64,000 bases of DNA from Chryseobacterium aquifrigidense (GCF_006716485.1 NZ_VFPD01000001.1:1021806-1085805); one strand, 5' to 3'; shown: positions 1 through 9,200, counted from the stretch's first letter. Translations and numbers: made by a program. The notes: generated by a model not told the origin, from the sequence alone.

Positions 1-1005
1 TTGAGTCAGCCAGGCTGTTTTTCCTTGTGGAGAACCATCATCAGAAAATTTGAACCCAGCCAGTTTCAGGCGGTTTTCATACTTCATATACTTTGGTTTG
101 AAACGGCTGAAATCCTTTTTGAAATACTCATAATCAGGAAAGTAAACGATATCGGCTTTAAAAAGATTCTGGGACGCTGCTTTTTCTAACAGAGCAACAC
201 TTTCTCCCATAGTTCTTCCATCACAAATAGTAGTCTGTCCATAGCTGAGCCATTCATCCTGGGCTTTCATCAGATTTTTTATGGAGTGAGCCTGGGTATC
301 TTTGCCCTTATTCATTTTTTCCGTTAAGGTCAATAAAGCAGTGAAACTTGCGTTCTCTTCTAATTTACCATTCAGTTTTCCTGTTTTTTTATCCCTGCCG
401 ATATGTCCTCCCTCAGGATCTTTTGAGGCTTCTGTGATTCCCAGAAGTTGCAGCATCGCACTGTTTGCTACGCTGGCATGACCAGAAGCATGAATAACAA
501 TAATAGGATTGGTTTTACTGATGACATCTAGCTCTGTTTTTGTAGGATGACGATGTTCTGTCATAATGGCATCATCATAACCATTTCCGATAATCGGCTG
601 CTTACCTGTGATTTTATTGTCCTTGATGTAGTTCTTAACCGTAATCTGTAAATCTTTAATTGAATTCACCGTTCCATAAGGTTCAGGCGATAAGTCTACA
701 GCGTCCATCATCCCGGCTCTTGAAGTAAGATGCCCATGGACATCTATAAAGCCGGGAAGAAGAGTTTTTCCATTGAGGTTAATCAATTTTGTGGCTGGCT
801 CTGAAAAGCGCTCTGCATCCGATTTTGTTCCGGCAAAAAGTATTTTACCATCTTTTACTGCTACAGCTTCAACCTGGGGAGAAGAATCCTCCATTGTTAT
901 AACAGGACCTCCAAAATAGAGGATCTCAGCTTTTTCTTGTGGAATCTTATGGTGACAGCTGCTTATGCCTGCAGATAATAAAAGAGTATATAGTATCCTT
1001 TTCAT
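1..1005 (-). CDS. Amidohydrolase family lipoprotein (YtcJ-like), C-terminus cut off by window edge
   Basis: The reading frame is open from an ATG at 1005 to the first base of the window (335 codons), so the 3' part is missing. The N-terminus is a short hydrophobic signal ending in a lipobox-like ISSC, which suggests an outer-membrane or periplasmic lipoprotein. It continues with the amidohydrolase_3 pattern: an N-terminal beta-sandwich segment (AEILYFGGPVITMED, DGKILFAGT), then LLPGFIDVHGHL with the HxH metal-ligand motif, and near the window edge FSDDGSPQGKTAWLT, which matches the DGSLGSRTA-type motif of YtcJ. The family hydrolyses amide or cyclic amide bonds with a divalent metal; the substrate here cannot be read from sequence. 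It is transcribed divergently from the pyrophosphatase gene, across a 134-bp AT-rich gap. Confidence 0.85.
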   Translation of the reverse strand, partial: MKRILYTLLLSAGISSCHHKIPQEKAEILYFGGPVITMEDSSPQVEAVAVKDGKILFAGTKSDAERFSEPATKLINLNGKTLLPGFIDVHGHLTSRAGMMDAVDLSPEPYGTVNSIKDLQITVKNYIKDNKITGKQPIIGNGYDDAIMTEHRHPTKTELDVISKTNPIIVIHASGHASVANSAMLQLLGITEASKDPEGGHIGRDKKTGKLNGKLEENASFTALLTLTEKMNKGKDTQAHSIKNLMKAQDEWLSYGQTTICDGRTMGESVALLEKAASQNLFKADIVYFPDYEYFKKDFSRFKPKYMKYENRLKLAGFKFSDDGSPQGKTAWLTQ

Positions 1006-1139
1006 AAATAATTAATTCAAATCATGGTGAGAAACAAATTTACAAAATAATAGATTATTATTAGTGAATTTTATTATGTGTTTATAATTTCATTATATTT
1101 ATAAGACTAATCTCAATTTTTAATATAAAATAATAAACT

Positions 1140-3872
1140 ATGGATCTATTTATGTTAGTGCCAATTTTTGGTGTCATAGCTTTGCTTTATACATTTCTTC
1201 AGAGCAACTGGGTCAACAAGCAGAATGCTGGAAATGAAAAAATGAAAACAATCAGCGGCCATATTGCAGATGGTGCAATGGCTTTTCTAAAGGCTGAATA
1301 CAAAATCTTAACTTACTTTGTTGTAGTTGTCGCCATTCTGTTAGCAGTGATGGGATCAACGAATGCCAATTCCCACTGGAGTATCGGTATCGCCTTTGCA
1401 GTAGGTGCCATATTTTCAGCATGTGCTGGCTTTATCGGGATGAAAATAGCTACCAAAGCTAATGTCCGAACGGCAGAAGCAGCAAGAACTTCATTATCAA
1501 AGGCACTTAAAGTATCTTTTACAGGAGGTTCTGTAATGGGAATGGGCGTTGCCGGACTTGCTGTTTTAGGTTTGGGAGCGTTATTTCTGATTATTAAACA
1601 GATTTTTGCCCCTGAAGCCACAGTGGATTCCCATGAAATGGAAAGAACAATTGAAATTCTTACAGGATTTTCTCTGGGAGCTGAATCCATAGCGCTTTTT
1701 GCAAGAGTAGGAGGTGGTATTTATACAAAAGCGGCAGATGTAGGTGCTGACCTTGTAGGAAAAGTAGAAGCCGGAATTCCTGAAGATGACCCCCGAAATC
1801 CCGCTACCATTGCAGATAATGTAGGAGATAACGTAGGAGATGTTGCGGGAATGGGAGCCGACCTTTTTGGTTCTTATGTAGCGACAGTTCTGGCTACCAT
1901 GGTATTAGGCAGGGAAACTGTTTCCGATGATGCTTTCGGAGGTTTTGCTCCAATCCTTTTACCCATGCTGATTGCAGGAACAGGAATTATATTTTCAATG
2001 ATCGGAACTTTATTTGTGAAAATTAATGATAATGAAGGATCATCCACTTCCAGCGTACAAAACGCATTAAATCTTGGAAACTGGGGAAGTATTGTAATTA
2101 CTGCCATTGCGTCCTATTTCCTGGTAACCTATATCCTTCCCGAAAAAATGGTTCTGAGAGGACATGAGTTTACGAAAATGGGAGTATTCGGAGCGATAAT
2201 GGTTGGATTGGTTGTAGGAACCTTAATGAGTATTATTACAGAATATTACACTGCTATGGGGAAAAGACCGGTTTCCAGTATTGTGAGACAATCTTCTACA
2301 GGGCATGCAACCAATATTATCGGCGGACTTTCTGTGGGGATGGAATCTACTTTACTTCCTATTATTGTACTTGCAGGAGGAATCTATGGCTCTTATTTGT
2401 GTGCAGGACTTTACGGTGTAGCTATTGCAGCTGCCGGAATGATGGCGACTACAGCAATGCAGCTTGCTATCGATGCTTTCGGACCCATTGCAGATAATGC
2501 CGGAGGTATCGCTGAAATGAGTGAACTTCCCAAAGAAGTACGTGAAAAAACAGATATTCTGGATGCTGTAGGAAATACTACGGCAGCTACCGGAAAAGGA
2601 TTTGCCATTGCTTCAGCTGCTTTAACAGCTTTGGCTTTATTTGCAGCTTTTGTAGGAATTGCAGGAATTGATGGTATTGATATTTACAGAGCAGATGTTC
2701 TTGCCGGACTTTTTGTCGGAGGAATGATTCCGTTTATCTTTTCATCACTTGCCATTACAGCGGTGGGACAGGCGGCCATGGCGATGGTAGAGGAAGTAAG
2801 AAGACAGTTCCGCGAAATTCCGGGAATTCTGGAAGGGAAAGCACAGCCTGAATATGAGAAATGTGTTGCCATTTCTACCGATGCATCCATCAGAAAAATG
2901 ATGCTTCCTGGTGCTATTGCCATTGTTTCCCCTTTATTAATCGGATTTATTTTCGGTCCTGAAGTATTGGGAGGATTTCTTGCCGGTGCTACCGTATGTG
3001 GTGTTTTAATGGGAATGTTCCAGAACAACGCAGGAGGTGCCTGGGACAATGCTAAAAAATCCTTTGAAAAAGGAGTTGATATCAATGGACAGACGTATTA
3101 CAAAGGTTCGGAACCTCATAAAGCATCCGTAACAGGAGATACCGTGGGAGATCCGTTTAAAGATACATCAGGGCCATCTATGAACATTCTGATCAAATTA
3201 ATGTCAATTGTTTCTCTGGTGATTGCACCTACTTTGGCGGTTTTACATAAAGATAAAATTGAGGCCAACAGAAAAGCAAAAATTGAAAGTCTTACAGGAA
3301 TTTCAAGCAGTGCACCCACTGTAAATGGAGATTCTAAAATAATTACGGTCATTCCGGGAGAAGTTAAAGGACATCTTAATGAAAACGGAGACTTTGTATA
3401 TGAAACAGGAAATATTCAGAAAATAAAACTGGATGGAGGAAAAACAATTGCTATTGGTGATGGAAGCCAGCTTTACCAGCTTTATAATGTGGTGAAACAA
3501 AAAGATAAATCGGCTTTAGATCCTAATAAATGGTACACCATTGAAAACCTTTATTTTGAAACAGGTTCCAGTGATCTGAAAGCAGAATCCGCACTTCAGC
3601 TTAATACGTTGGCAGAAATTTTAAATGCTTATCCCGATCTGAAAATAAAATTGGGTGGATACACAGATAATAGCGGTAATGAGGATAGCAATATCAAATT
3701 ATCTAATCTGAGAGCACAGACAGCAAAACTGAAACTTCTTGAGTTAGGTATTTCAGCAGATAGAATAGAAGCAGAAGGATATGGGTCACTACATCCTGTA
3801 TGTGAAGCTAATGACACTGATGAATGTAAAGCAAAAAACAGAAGAATTGATGTAAGAGTACTCGCTCTTTAA
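1140..3872 (+). CDS. hppA: Membrane-bound ion-pumping pyrophosphatase with C-terminal OmpA domain
   Basis: A 910-residue fusion. Residues 1 to about 715 are a multi-pass membrane pyrophosphatase that couples PPi hydrolysis to Na+ and/or H+ export. The catalytic loop is plain: [15 protein letters not shown], then [20 protein letters not shown]. The motif [10 protein letters not shown] (residues 478-487) has Ala and Gly where K+-independent enzymes carry Lys and Thr, so a K+-dependent enzyme is expected. After the last membrane span (about 680-705) come a linker and, from about 798 to 910, an OmpA-like peptidoglycan-binding domain ([39 protein letters not shown]). Ordinary pyrophosphatases are about 650-800 residues and lack this domain. 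The fusion would tether an inner-membrane pump to peptidoglycan if the C-terminus faces the periplasm. Monocistronic, with a terminator just downstream. Na+ versus H+ specificity is not decided here. Confidence 0.95.
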   Translation: MDLFMLVPIFGVIALLYTFLQSNWVNKQNAGNEKMKTISGHIADGAMAFLKAEYKILTYFVVVVAILLAVMGSTNANSHWSIGIAFAVGAIFSACAGFIGMKIATKANVRTAEAARTSLSKALKVSFTGGSVMGMGVAGLAVLGLGALFLIIKQIFAPEATVDSHEMERTIEILTGFSLGAESIALFARVGGGIYTKAADVGADLVGKVEAGIPEDDPRNPATIADNVGDNVGDVAGMGADLFGSYVATVLATMVLGRETVSDDAFGGFAPILLPMLIAGTGIIFSMIGTLFVKINDNEGSSTSSVQNALNLGNWGSIVITAIASYFLVTYILPEKMVLRGHEFTKMGVFGAIMVGLVVGTLMSIITEYYTAMGKRPVSSIVRQSSTGHATNIIGGLSVGMESTLLPIIVLAGGIYGSYLCAGLYGVAIAAAGMMATTAMQLAIDAFGPIADNAGGIAEMSELPKEVREKTDILDAVGNTTAATGKGFAIASAALTALALFAAFVGIAGIDGIDIYRADVLAGLFVGGMIPFIFSSLAITAVGQAAMAMVEEVRRQFREIPGILEGKAQPEYEKCVAISTDASIRKMMLPGAIAIVSPLLIGFIFGPEVLGGFLAGATVCGVLMGMFQNNAGGAWDNAKKSFEKGVDINGQTYYKGSEPHKASVTGDTVGDPFKDTSGPSMNILIKLMSIVSLVIAPTLAVLHKDKIEANRKAKIESLTGISSSAPTVNGDSKIITVIPGEVKGHLNENGDFVYETGNIQKIKLDGGKTIAIGDGSQLYQLYNVVKQKDKSALDPNKWYTIENLYFETGSSDLKAESALQLNTLAEILNAYPDLKIKLGGYTDNSGNEDSNIKLSNLRAQTAKLKLLELGISADRIEAEGYGSLHPVCEANDTDECKAKNRRIDVRVLAL

Positions 3873-3890
3873 AATCAAAAAAATATAATA

Positions 3891-3917
3891 AAAGCATCGC
3901 CCGGGCGGTGCTTTTTC
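3891..3917 (+). terminator. Rho-independent terminator after hppA
   Basis: GC-rich hairpin AAAGCATCGCCC / GGGCGGTGCTTT with a following T-run, 18 bp after the pyrophosphatase stop codon. Confidence 0.85.
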
Positions 3918-4012
3918 GTATCTATTCAGGTCCTAAAAAATCAATGCAGCCAAAAATATCCATCACCATCTGTGAAATCCGTGCAATCTGCGGGAAAAAA
4001 TATGTGACAAGA

Positions 4013-5152
4013 TTAAAGATTCTTTCTCAAATGTTCCAAGGCCTGAATAATGAGCTCATCTTTTTTAGCAAAACTAAACCTGATATAATCTGAATTATCT
4101 CTGGAATTATAAAAAGCAGAAAGCGGGAGACAGGAAACTTTTTTCTCAATCGTCAGCCATTTTGAAAACTCTACATCCGTCATGCTTTTAGAAATAGTCC
4201 TGAAATTAACCACCTGAAAAACACTTCCTTCGGATTGCTGTTCGATCAGAAATGGTGTTTCTTTAATCATTTCACTAAAAGTATCTCTTTTCTTCTGCAT
4301 GAATTTTTTATTGATATCCGGATCAAATACATCGAGATATTTTGCGATAGCATATTGTGCCGGAGCATTCGCGCTGTATGAAATATACTGCTGATGACAT
4401 TGAAATCTTGAGGTTAAACATTCAGAAGCGAGCATATAACTCACTTTCCAGCCAGAAGTATGAAACATTTTACCAAAAGAAAAAATGCAGAAAGTCCTTT
4501 CCCTAAGTCCCGGATGAATAAAAGAACTGTAATGTTCTTCTTCTTCATAACAGTAAGTATCATATATTTCTTCAGAAATTAAATAAATATCGTGATCCTT
4601 AATCAGTTCATAAAGCTGGTTCCAGTCTTCTTTCTTCCATACTTTTCCGGTTGGATTCTGGGGAGAATTGACAATGACGGCTTTTGTTTTTTGAGTGATA
4701 CATTTTTTGAAAAGATCGCATTGGATTGTAAAGTCGCCATCAAGATCATAGTAAACTGGAATACCTCCATTCATCACAACAGCCGGCCCATAAGTATAAT
4801 AAGAAGGCTGAATAATGATGACTTCATCGCCTTGATTCAGAATTGATTTCAGGGAAGTATATAAAGCAAAGGTTGCACAGGGAACAATAGTAATTTCCCT
4901 ATTGGTGACTGATATACTGTGAGCCCGTTTTGTGTTGAAACGAATGATACTTTCTATCAGCAGAGGGCTGCCGGCAAGAGGTTCATAATGGTAAGTGCTT
5001 TTTTCAGCAGCTTCTTTTAAAAATTCGGTGAGGCGTTCATCAATATCAAAATCCGGGAGTCCCAAAGAAAGATCAAAGCTTCCGTGCCTGGTTGCCAGTT
5101 CCGACATCTCCGTAAAAAAGGAGTAATGAGTAAATCCGTAAATTTTATCCAC
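4013..5152 (-). CDS. PLP-dependent class I/II aminotransferase (methionine/kynurenine aminotransferase type)
   Basis: 379 residues, fold type I. Seen in sequence: GLPDFDID near residue 31 (substrate-side loop), TYHYEPLAGSPLL (about 53-65), NSPQNPTGK (162-170), SEEIYDTYCYE (193-203), and the Schiff-base lysine K228 within FSFGKMFHTSGWKVSYM. This spacing matches the YbdL/KAT group, which transaminates methionine, glutamine or kynurenine to the 2-oxo acid. The exact substrate is inferred only from overall resemblance. Cytoplasmic; no signal peptide. It is convergent with hppA and has no operon partner. Confidence 0.85.
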   Translation of the reverse strand: MDKIYGFTHYSFFTEMSELATRHGSFDLSLGLPDFDIDERLTEFLKEAAEKSTYHYEPLAGSPLLIESIIRFNTKRAHSISVTNREITIVPCATFALYTSLKSILNQGDEVIIIQPSYYTYGPAVVMNGGIPVYYDLDGDFTIQCDLFKKCITQKTKAVIVNSPQNPTGKVWKKEDWNQLYELIKDHDIYLISEEIYDTYCYEEEEHYSSFIHPGLRERTFCIFSFGKMFHTSGWKVSYMLASECLTSRFQCHQQYISYSANAPAQYAIAKYLDVFDPDINKKFMQKKRDTFSEMIKETPFLIEQQSEGSVFQVVNFRTISKSMTDVEFSKWLTIEKKVSCLPLSAFYNSRDNSDYIRFSFAKKDELIIQALEHLRKNL

Positions 5153-5313
5153 CTATTTTGTATTTTAATCAAATATAATAAAATTTTAATATCAAAATTA
5201 TACTTAAAATCTATGTATTGTTAGAATTATAATGAAATGCACATTATTTTGTCCTCGTGATTATTGATGCGGGGATTCAATAAAAATTGTTATTTTTAAG
5301 AAATTTATTCTTT

Positions 5314-6354
5314 ATGAAAAAAATACTTATTCCGTTATTCGCAATGGCTGTAGTGAACAGTTGTGGAACGGCAAAAATAGCTGACGGAAATGCTTCGCAT
5401 CCTGTTTCAACAAAACATAATAAAGCATTTAATAATGCCTATAAAGAGATTAATGCAGAGGATTTAAAGAAAAACCTGTATGTCATTGCAGCAGACGATA
5501 TGGAAGGTCGTGACACCGGAAGCAAAGGACAGAAAAAAGCAGGCGAATATATGATTAATTACTATAAAAATCTGGGTATTGCAGCCCCTAAAGCATTAGG
5601 CTCTTACTATCAGAAAGTACCGTCTGAATTCATGAAGAAAAGAGGAGGAGGGAACCTGCCGGATTCTGAAAATATTTTAGCTTTTATTGAAGGAAGTGAA
5701 AAACCGGACGAGATTGTAGTAGTTTCTGCACATTATGATCACGTAGGAACAAAAAATGGAGTAGTATACAACGGGGCAGACGATGACGGAAGCGGAACTG
5801 TAGCCGTAATGGAAATTGCTAAAGCATTTCAGCAGGCTAAAAAAGCAGGTAAGGGACCTAAAAGATCAATTCTGTTTCTGCATGTTACAGGGGAAGAGCA
5901 CGGACTGTTTGGTTCGGAATATTATTCAGAGAACCCTGTTTTCCCATTAGCCAATACCGTTGTTGATCTTAATATTGATATGATCGGACGTGATGATCCT
6001 GCCAACAGAGGAAAGCAATATGTTTATGTAATTGGTTCTGAAATGTTAAGTTCTCAGCTTAAAGTAATCAATGAAGCAGCGAATAAGAGAACCAATAATC
6101 TTGAACTAAATTACAAATACGATGATTTAAATGATCCTGAACAATTATATTACCGTTCAGATCACTATAATTTTGCCAAACATAATATTCCTGTAGCATT
6201 TTTCTTTGACGGTATTCATGAAGATTACCACAAACCGGGAGATGATCCTGAAAAGATTGATTACCAGTTGTTGGAGAAAAGAACTCAGCTTATTTTTACA
6301 ACGGCATGGGACATCGCCAACAGAGAAGAAAGAATTGTAGTGGATAGGAAATAA
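5314..6354 (+). CDS. M28 family zinc metallopeptidase, lipoprotein
   Basis: 346 residues from the ATG at 5314; the upstream in-frame start at 5287 is rejected because the signal sequence begins at MKKILIPLF. The N-terminus is a lipoprotein signal with lipobox VVNSC (Cys17). The peptidase domain carries the co-catalytic zinc motifs in order: SAHYDHVG (His), NGADDDGSG (bridging Asp), GEEHGLFGS (catalytic and ligand Glu), NIDMIGRDD (Asp), and DYHKPGDDPEKID (His). M28 enzymes of this group are aminopeptidases or Glu-carboxypeptidase relatives acting outside the cytoplasm; specificity is unknown. A protease-associated insert seems reduced, since only about 80 residues separate the signal from the zinc domain. 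Monocistronic, followed by a 15-bp perfect hairpin. Confidence 0.92.
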   Translation: MKKILIPLFAMAVVNSCGTAKIADGNASHPVSTKHNKAFNNAYKEINAEDLKKNLYVIAADDMEGRDTGSKGQKKAGEYMINYYKNLGIAAPKALGSYYQKVPSEFMKKRGGGNLPDSENILAFIEGSEKPDEIVVVSAHYDHVGTKNGVVYNGADDDGSGTVAVMEIAKAFQQAKKAGKGPKRSILFLHVTGEEHGLFGSEYYSENPVFPLANTVVDLNIDMIGRDDPANRGKQYVYVIGSEMLSSQLKVINEAANKRTNNLELNYKYDDLNDPEQLYYRSDHYNFAKHNIPVAFFFDGIHEDYHKPGDDPEKIDYQLLEKRTQLIFTTAWDIANREERIVVDRK

Positions 6355-6363
6355 ACAGATATC

Positions 6364-6396
6364 ATCCTTGTCAAGGTTTTGAACCTTGACAAGGAT
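6364..6396. repeat. 15-bp perfect inverted repeat (hairpin)
   Basis: ATCCTTGTCAAGGTT, a 3-base loop, then the exact reverse complement AACCTTGACAAGGAT. It lies 10 bp after the M28 peptidase stop. There is no T-run, so it may be a transcription-end or mRNA-stabilising hairpin or a dispersed intergenic repeat rather than a classic terminator. Confidence 0.7.
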
Positions 6397-6470
6397 TAAG
6401 AATTTAAAGACGCTTTCAACAGGATCAGATTTTATCGGAGATAAAATCCTTGCACAATAAAACCATTACC

Positions 6471-6920
6471 ATGAAAATCATCATACGAGAAGCAAAACCG
6501 GAAGACATTCCACAAATACAGGTTGTAAGAAATTCGGTGAAAGAAAATACATTGTCAGATCCGGGATTGGTTACAGATAGAGACTGTGAGGAATTTCTTT
6601 TTCAAAGAGGAAAAGGATGGGTAGTTGAGGTTGAAGATCGGATTGTTGGTTTTTCCATTGCAGATCTGAAAGAAAATAATATCTGGGCACTCTTTGTACA
6701 TCCAGAATTTGAAAATCACGGAATTGGCAGAAAACTCCATGATATTATGCTCGACTGGTATTTTGAACAAAATAAAGATTTCGTATGGCTGGGTACTTCA
6801 CCTGAAACAAGGGCTGAAATCTTTTACAGAAAATCCGGCTGGAAAGAAACAGGAATCCATGGAAAAGGAGAAATCAAATTTGAAATGACCTTTGAAAACT
6901 GGAAAAGTAAAAAATTATGA
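6471..6920 (+). CDS. GNAT family N-acetyltransferase
   Basis: 149 residues from the ATG at 6471, preferred over a TTG at 6450 because the fold begins at MKIIIREAKPEDIPQI. GNAT features: N-terminal strand IIIREAKPEDIPQIQVV, motif A at IWALFVHPEFENHGIGRKLHDIML (the GIGRKL acetyl-CoA loop), and a motif-B region FYRKSGWKETG. The protein transfers an acetyl group from acetyl-CoA to an amine; the acceptor is unknown. Its stop overlaps the start of the next gene by four bases (ATGA), so the two are translationally coupled. Confidence 0.88.
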   Translation: MKIIIREAKPEDIPQIQVVRNSVKENTLSDPGLVTDRDCEEFLFQRGKGWVVEVEDRIVGFSIADLKENNIWALFVHPEFENHGIGRKLHDIMLDWYFEQNKDFVWLGTSPETRAEIFYRKSGWKETGIHGKGEIKFEMTFENWKSKKL

Positions 6921-7279
6921 TACCGAAATTAAAATCTATCAGACCTTTTATTGGAGCACAGAATTTTGATGTCAGCAGAAATTTTTATAGAGATCTGGGA
7001 TTTGAAGAAGTTGTTCTGGAAGCTAAATTATCATTGTTTATCCGTGAAGAAATTGGATTTTATCTTCAGGATTATTATACAAAAGACTGGATTGACAATA
7101 CCATGATCTTTATGGAAGTGGACAATACCGATGAATTCTGGAAAGAGCTTCTGTCTCTGGGGCTTACGGATAAATATGAAAATGTAAAACTCACTCCTGT
7201 CAGAACGATGGACTGGGGAAAAGAGTGTTTTGTGCATGATCCTTCAGGGATTTTGTGGCATTTCGGTGAGTTTTTTTAA
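6917..7279 (+). CDS. VOC superfamily (glyoxalase/bleomycin-resistance-like) protein
   Basis: 120 residues, a single vicinal-oxygen-chelate domain. Seen: the first beta-alpha unit IRPFIGAQNFDVSRNFYRDLGFEE, the middle FIREEIGFYLQDYY, and the closing VHDPSGILWHFGEF. Proteins of this size dimerise to form one metal site; many bind drugs or act as dioxygenases. The substrate is unknown. It overlaps the GNAT gene upstream (ATGA) and is 9 bp from the endonuclease V-like gene, so the three form one operon. Confidence 0.85.
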   Translation: MIPKLKSIRPFIGAQNFDVSRNFYRDLGFEEVVLEAKLSLFIREEIGFYLQDYYTKDWIDNTMIFMEVDNTDEFWKELLSLGLTDKYENVKLTPVRTMDWGKECFVHDPSGILWHFGEFF

Positions 7280-7288
7280 AAAAGAAAT

Positions 7289-7789
7289 ATGATTTACGCA
7301 TTTGATACCTACTATTATGAGGATTATGCCAATACCGTGTGTATTGCATTTGAAGACTGGACCTCTGAAAAGGAAGTGGAAACTTTTATAGAACAGACTC
7401 CTGTGAGTTCAGAATATGAAAGCGGAGCCTTTTACAAAAGAGAATTGCCCTGCATTGTAAGCCTGTTGAAGAAAATAACATTAAAACCAGAAGATATCAT
7501 CATTGTTGACGGATATGTTACCTTGGATAATGATGGGAAAATTGGACTGGGTGGACACCTTTATGAAGAATTGGAAGAAAAGTATCCTGTAGTGGGGATT
7601 GCAAAAAATGAATTTACAACACCGGATTCCCAGCGAAGAAGTGTCGTGCGTGGAGAAAGCAAAACGCCACTTTTTGTAACTGCCAGAGGAATGAATGTAG
7701 ATGAAGTTCAATCGAAAGTAGAACAGATGCATGGTGCTTACAGAATTCCTGCATTATTAAAAAAACTTGATCAGCTAAGCAGAGCATAA
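7289..7789 (+). CDS. nfi: Endonuclease V-like protein (short form)
   Basis: 166 residues against about 210-230 for typical endonuclease V. The catalytic positions can be laid out with nearly the spacing known for the Thermotoga enzyme (D43, Y80, E89, D110, K139): D6 in AFDTYY, Y43 and E52 in EYESGAFYKRELP, D74 in IIVDGYV, H90 in GLGGHLYEEL, and K106 in GIAKNEF. Endonuclease V nicks DNA near deaminated adenine (inosine). The N-terminus begins directly at the first catalytic strand, and the helices usually in front are missing. The active-site set therefore appears complete in a trimmed protein. Last gene of the GNAT-VOC operon. Confidence 0.75.
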   Translation: MIYAFDTYYYEDYANTVCIAFEDWTSEKEVETFIEQTPVSSEYESGAFYKRELPCIVSLLKKITLKPEDIIIVDGYVTLDNDGKIGLGGHLYEELEEKYPVVGIAKNEFTTPDSQRRSVVRGESKTPLFVTARGMNVDEVQSKVEQMHGAYRIPALLKKLDQLSRA

Positions 7790-7834
7790 ATAATAAATTC
7801 TTACCAAAAAGTAAGATTTTTTCTTATCTATAAA

Positions 7835-7850
7835 TATACCGATTGGTATA
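7835..7850. promoter_or_regulatory. TetR-type operator palindrome 1 upstream of the thiolase
   Basis: TATACCGATTGGTATA: perfect 6-bp arms around a 4-bp centre. It ends 7 bp before a consensus -7 box (TATCTTTG, 7858-7865), where a bound repressor would block RNA polymerase. Confidence 0.7.
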
Positions 7851-7857
7851 TTTTAGT

Positions 7858-7865
7858 TATCTTTG
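7858..7865 (+). promoter_or_regulatory. Bacteroidetes -7 promoter box for the thiolase
   Basis: TATCTTTG matches TAnnTTTG exactly. A clear -33 TTG at the usual spacing is absent; the operator occupies that region. This is a prediction only. Confidence 0.5.
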
Positions 7866-7910
7866 TTGTAATTCCCTGATCAAATAAAAGGGATTTTTTT
7901 AAATCAAAAA

Positions 7911-7926
7911 TGTACCGATCGGTATA
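7911..7926. promoter_or_regulatory. TetR-type operator palindrome 2 in the thiolase leader
   Basis: TGTACCGATCGGTATA contains a perfect 12-bp palindrome (TACCGATCGGTA) and shares its ACCGATnGGTATA core with the palindrome at 7835. It lies 17 bp before the thiolase ATG. Confidence 0.7.
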
Positions 7927-7943
7927 TTATAAAAATAAAATCT

Positions 7944-9119
7944 ATGAAAGAAGTATTTATCGTAGCAGCAAAACGAACCCCGGTTGGTGGTTTTATGGGA
8001 AGCCTGTCCGGATTTACAGCGCCTCAGCTGGGAGCTTTGGCCATTCAGAATGCTTATGAAAGTATTGGACTTTCTCCTGAGCACATTGATAGTGTGTATA
8101 TGGGAAATGTATTGAGTGCCGGACTTGGCCAGTCACCAGCCAGGCAGGCTGCTATTTTTGCTGAAATTCCTGTTGATAAAGATGCGACGACAATTAACAA
8201 AGTCTGTGCTTCCGGAATGAAATCAGCGATGATTGGAGCACAGCAGATCCAGCTTGGACTGGATCATATCGTTATGACTGGTGGCATGGAAAGTATGAGC
8301 AATGTTCCGCATTATGTCAAAATCCGCCAGGGAACAAAGCTGGGAGATACCAACCTTACTGACGGATTGATCAAAGATGGATTATGGGATGTCTACAATG
8401 ATTTCCACATGGGAAGTGCAGCAGAATTAGGTGTAAAAAAATATGGACTTACCAGACAGGAACTTGATGAATATACCTTATTATCCTATCATAGAGCTCA
8501 GAAAGCAGCAAAAAACGGCAAGTTTGATAGCGAACTGATCCGGATATCGGTAGAAAATAAAAAAGGAACTACGATTGTTGGTAAGGACGAAGATATTGAC
8601 AAGCTGATCCCAGAGAAAATCTCTCTGCTGAAACCTGCATTTGAGGCAGACGGAATGCTTACAGCTGCCAATTCAAGCAATCTCAATGATGGTGCAGCGG
8701 TTCTCTTATTAGCTTCATCTGAAGCTATAGAACAATATAATTTAAAACCACTGGCAAAAATAGTGGCCTATGCAGATGCGGCACAATCTCCGGAATGGTT
8801 TACCACTTCACCTTCCATAGCCATTGAAAAACTGTTGAAGCAAACTGGTCTTAGCCTTTCTGATATCGATTTTTTCGAAATTAATGAAGCCTATTCCTCA
8901 GTAATTCTATCCAATCAGCAAATTCTCGGCTATGATCTGAATAAGGTTAATGTGTATGGAGGCGCGGTTGCTCTGGGACATCCGATTGGCGCTTCAGGTG
9001 CCAGAATTATGACCACTTTGGTGAATGTTTTGCACCAGGAAAAAGGAAAGTATGGTATTGCTGCCATATGCAATGGAGGAGGAGGAGCATCCGCAGTTCT
9101 TATTGAAAACAGTATTTGA
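7944..9119 (+). CDS. Acetyl-CoA C-acetyltransferase (thiolase)
   Basis: 391 residues, full length for the family. Acyl-accepting Cys88 lies in INKVCASGMKS, His346 in ALGHPIGASGAR, and the second catalytic Cys376 in AAICNGGGGAS. The closing pattern GHPIGASGAR with CNGGGG is typical of biosynthetic or acetoacetyl-CoA thiolases, which condense or cleave acetyl-CoA units. It is a single-gene unit with its own terminator, and the leader carries two TetR-type palindromes, so it is probably repressed until an acyl-CoA-type ligand appears. The repressor gene is not in this window. A separate thiolase (57329-58507) belongs to the beta-oxidation operon. Confidence 0.93.
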   Translation: MKEVFIVAAKRTPVGGFMGSLSGFTAPQLGALAIQNAYESIGLSPEHIDSVYMGNVLSAGLGQSPARQAAIFAEIPVDKDATTINKVCASGMKSAMIGAQQIQLGLDHIVMTGGMESMSNVPHYVKIRQGTKLGDTNLTDGLIKDGLWDVYNDFHMGSAAELGVKKYGLTRQELDEYTLLSYHRAQKAAKNGKFDSELIRISVENKKGTTIVGKDEDIDKLIPEKISLLKPAFEADGMLTAANSSNLNDGAAVLLLASSEAIEQYNLKPLAKIVAYADAAQSPEWFTTSPSIAIEKLLKQTGLSLSDIDFFEINEAYSSVILSNQQILGYDLNKVNVYGGAVALGHPIGASGARIMTTLVNVLHQEKGKYGIAAICNGGGGASAVLIENSI

Positions 9120-9153
9120 AAGGCATAAAATACCTTAGATTTTAATTATAATC

Positions 9154-9200
9154 AAAAAAAGCTCCTTCTTAAAGTCAAATCTGAGAAAGAGCTTTTTTTT
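9154..9200 (+). terminator. Terminator after the thiolase
   Basis: A long hairpin: an A-run plus GCTCCTTCTT pairs with AGAAAGAGC plus an eight-base T-run. Confidence 0.8.

Noticed and set aside
1313..3817. Minus-strand open frames across hppA
   Set aside because: Shadows of the strongly coding plus-strand gene.
7875..7900. Attenuator hairpin TCCCT...AGGGA with T-run in the thiolase leader
   Set aside because: Stem of only about five base pairs with a long loop; too weak to claim.
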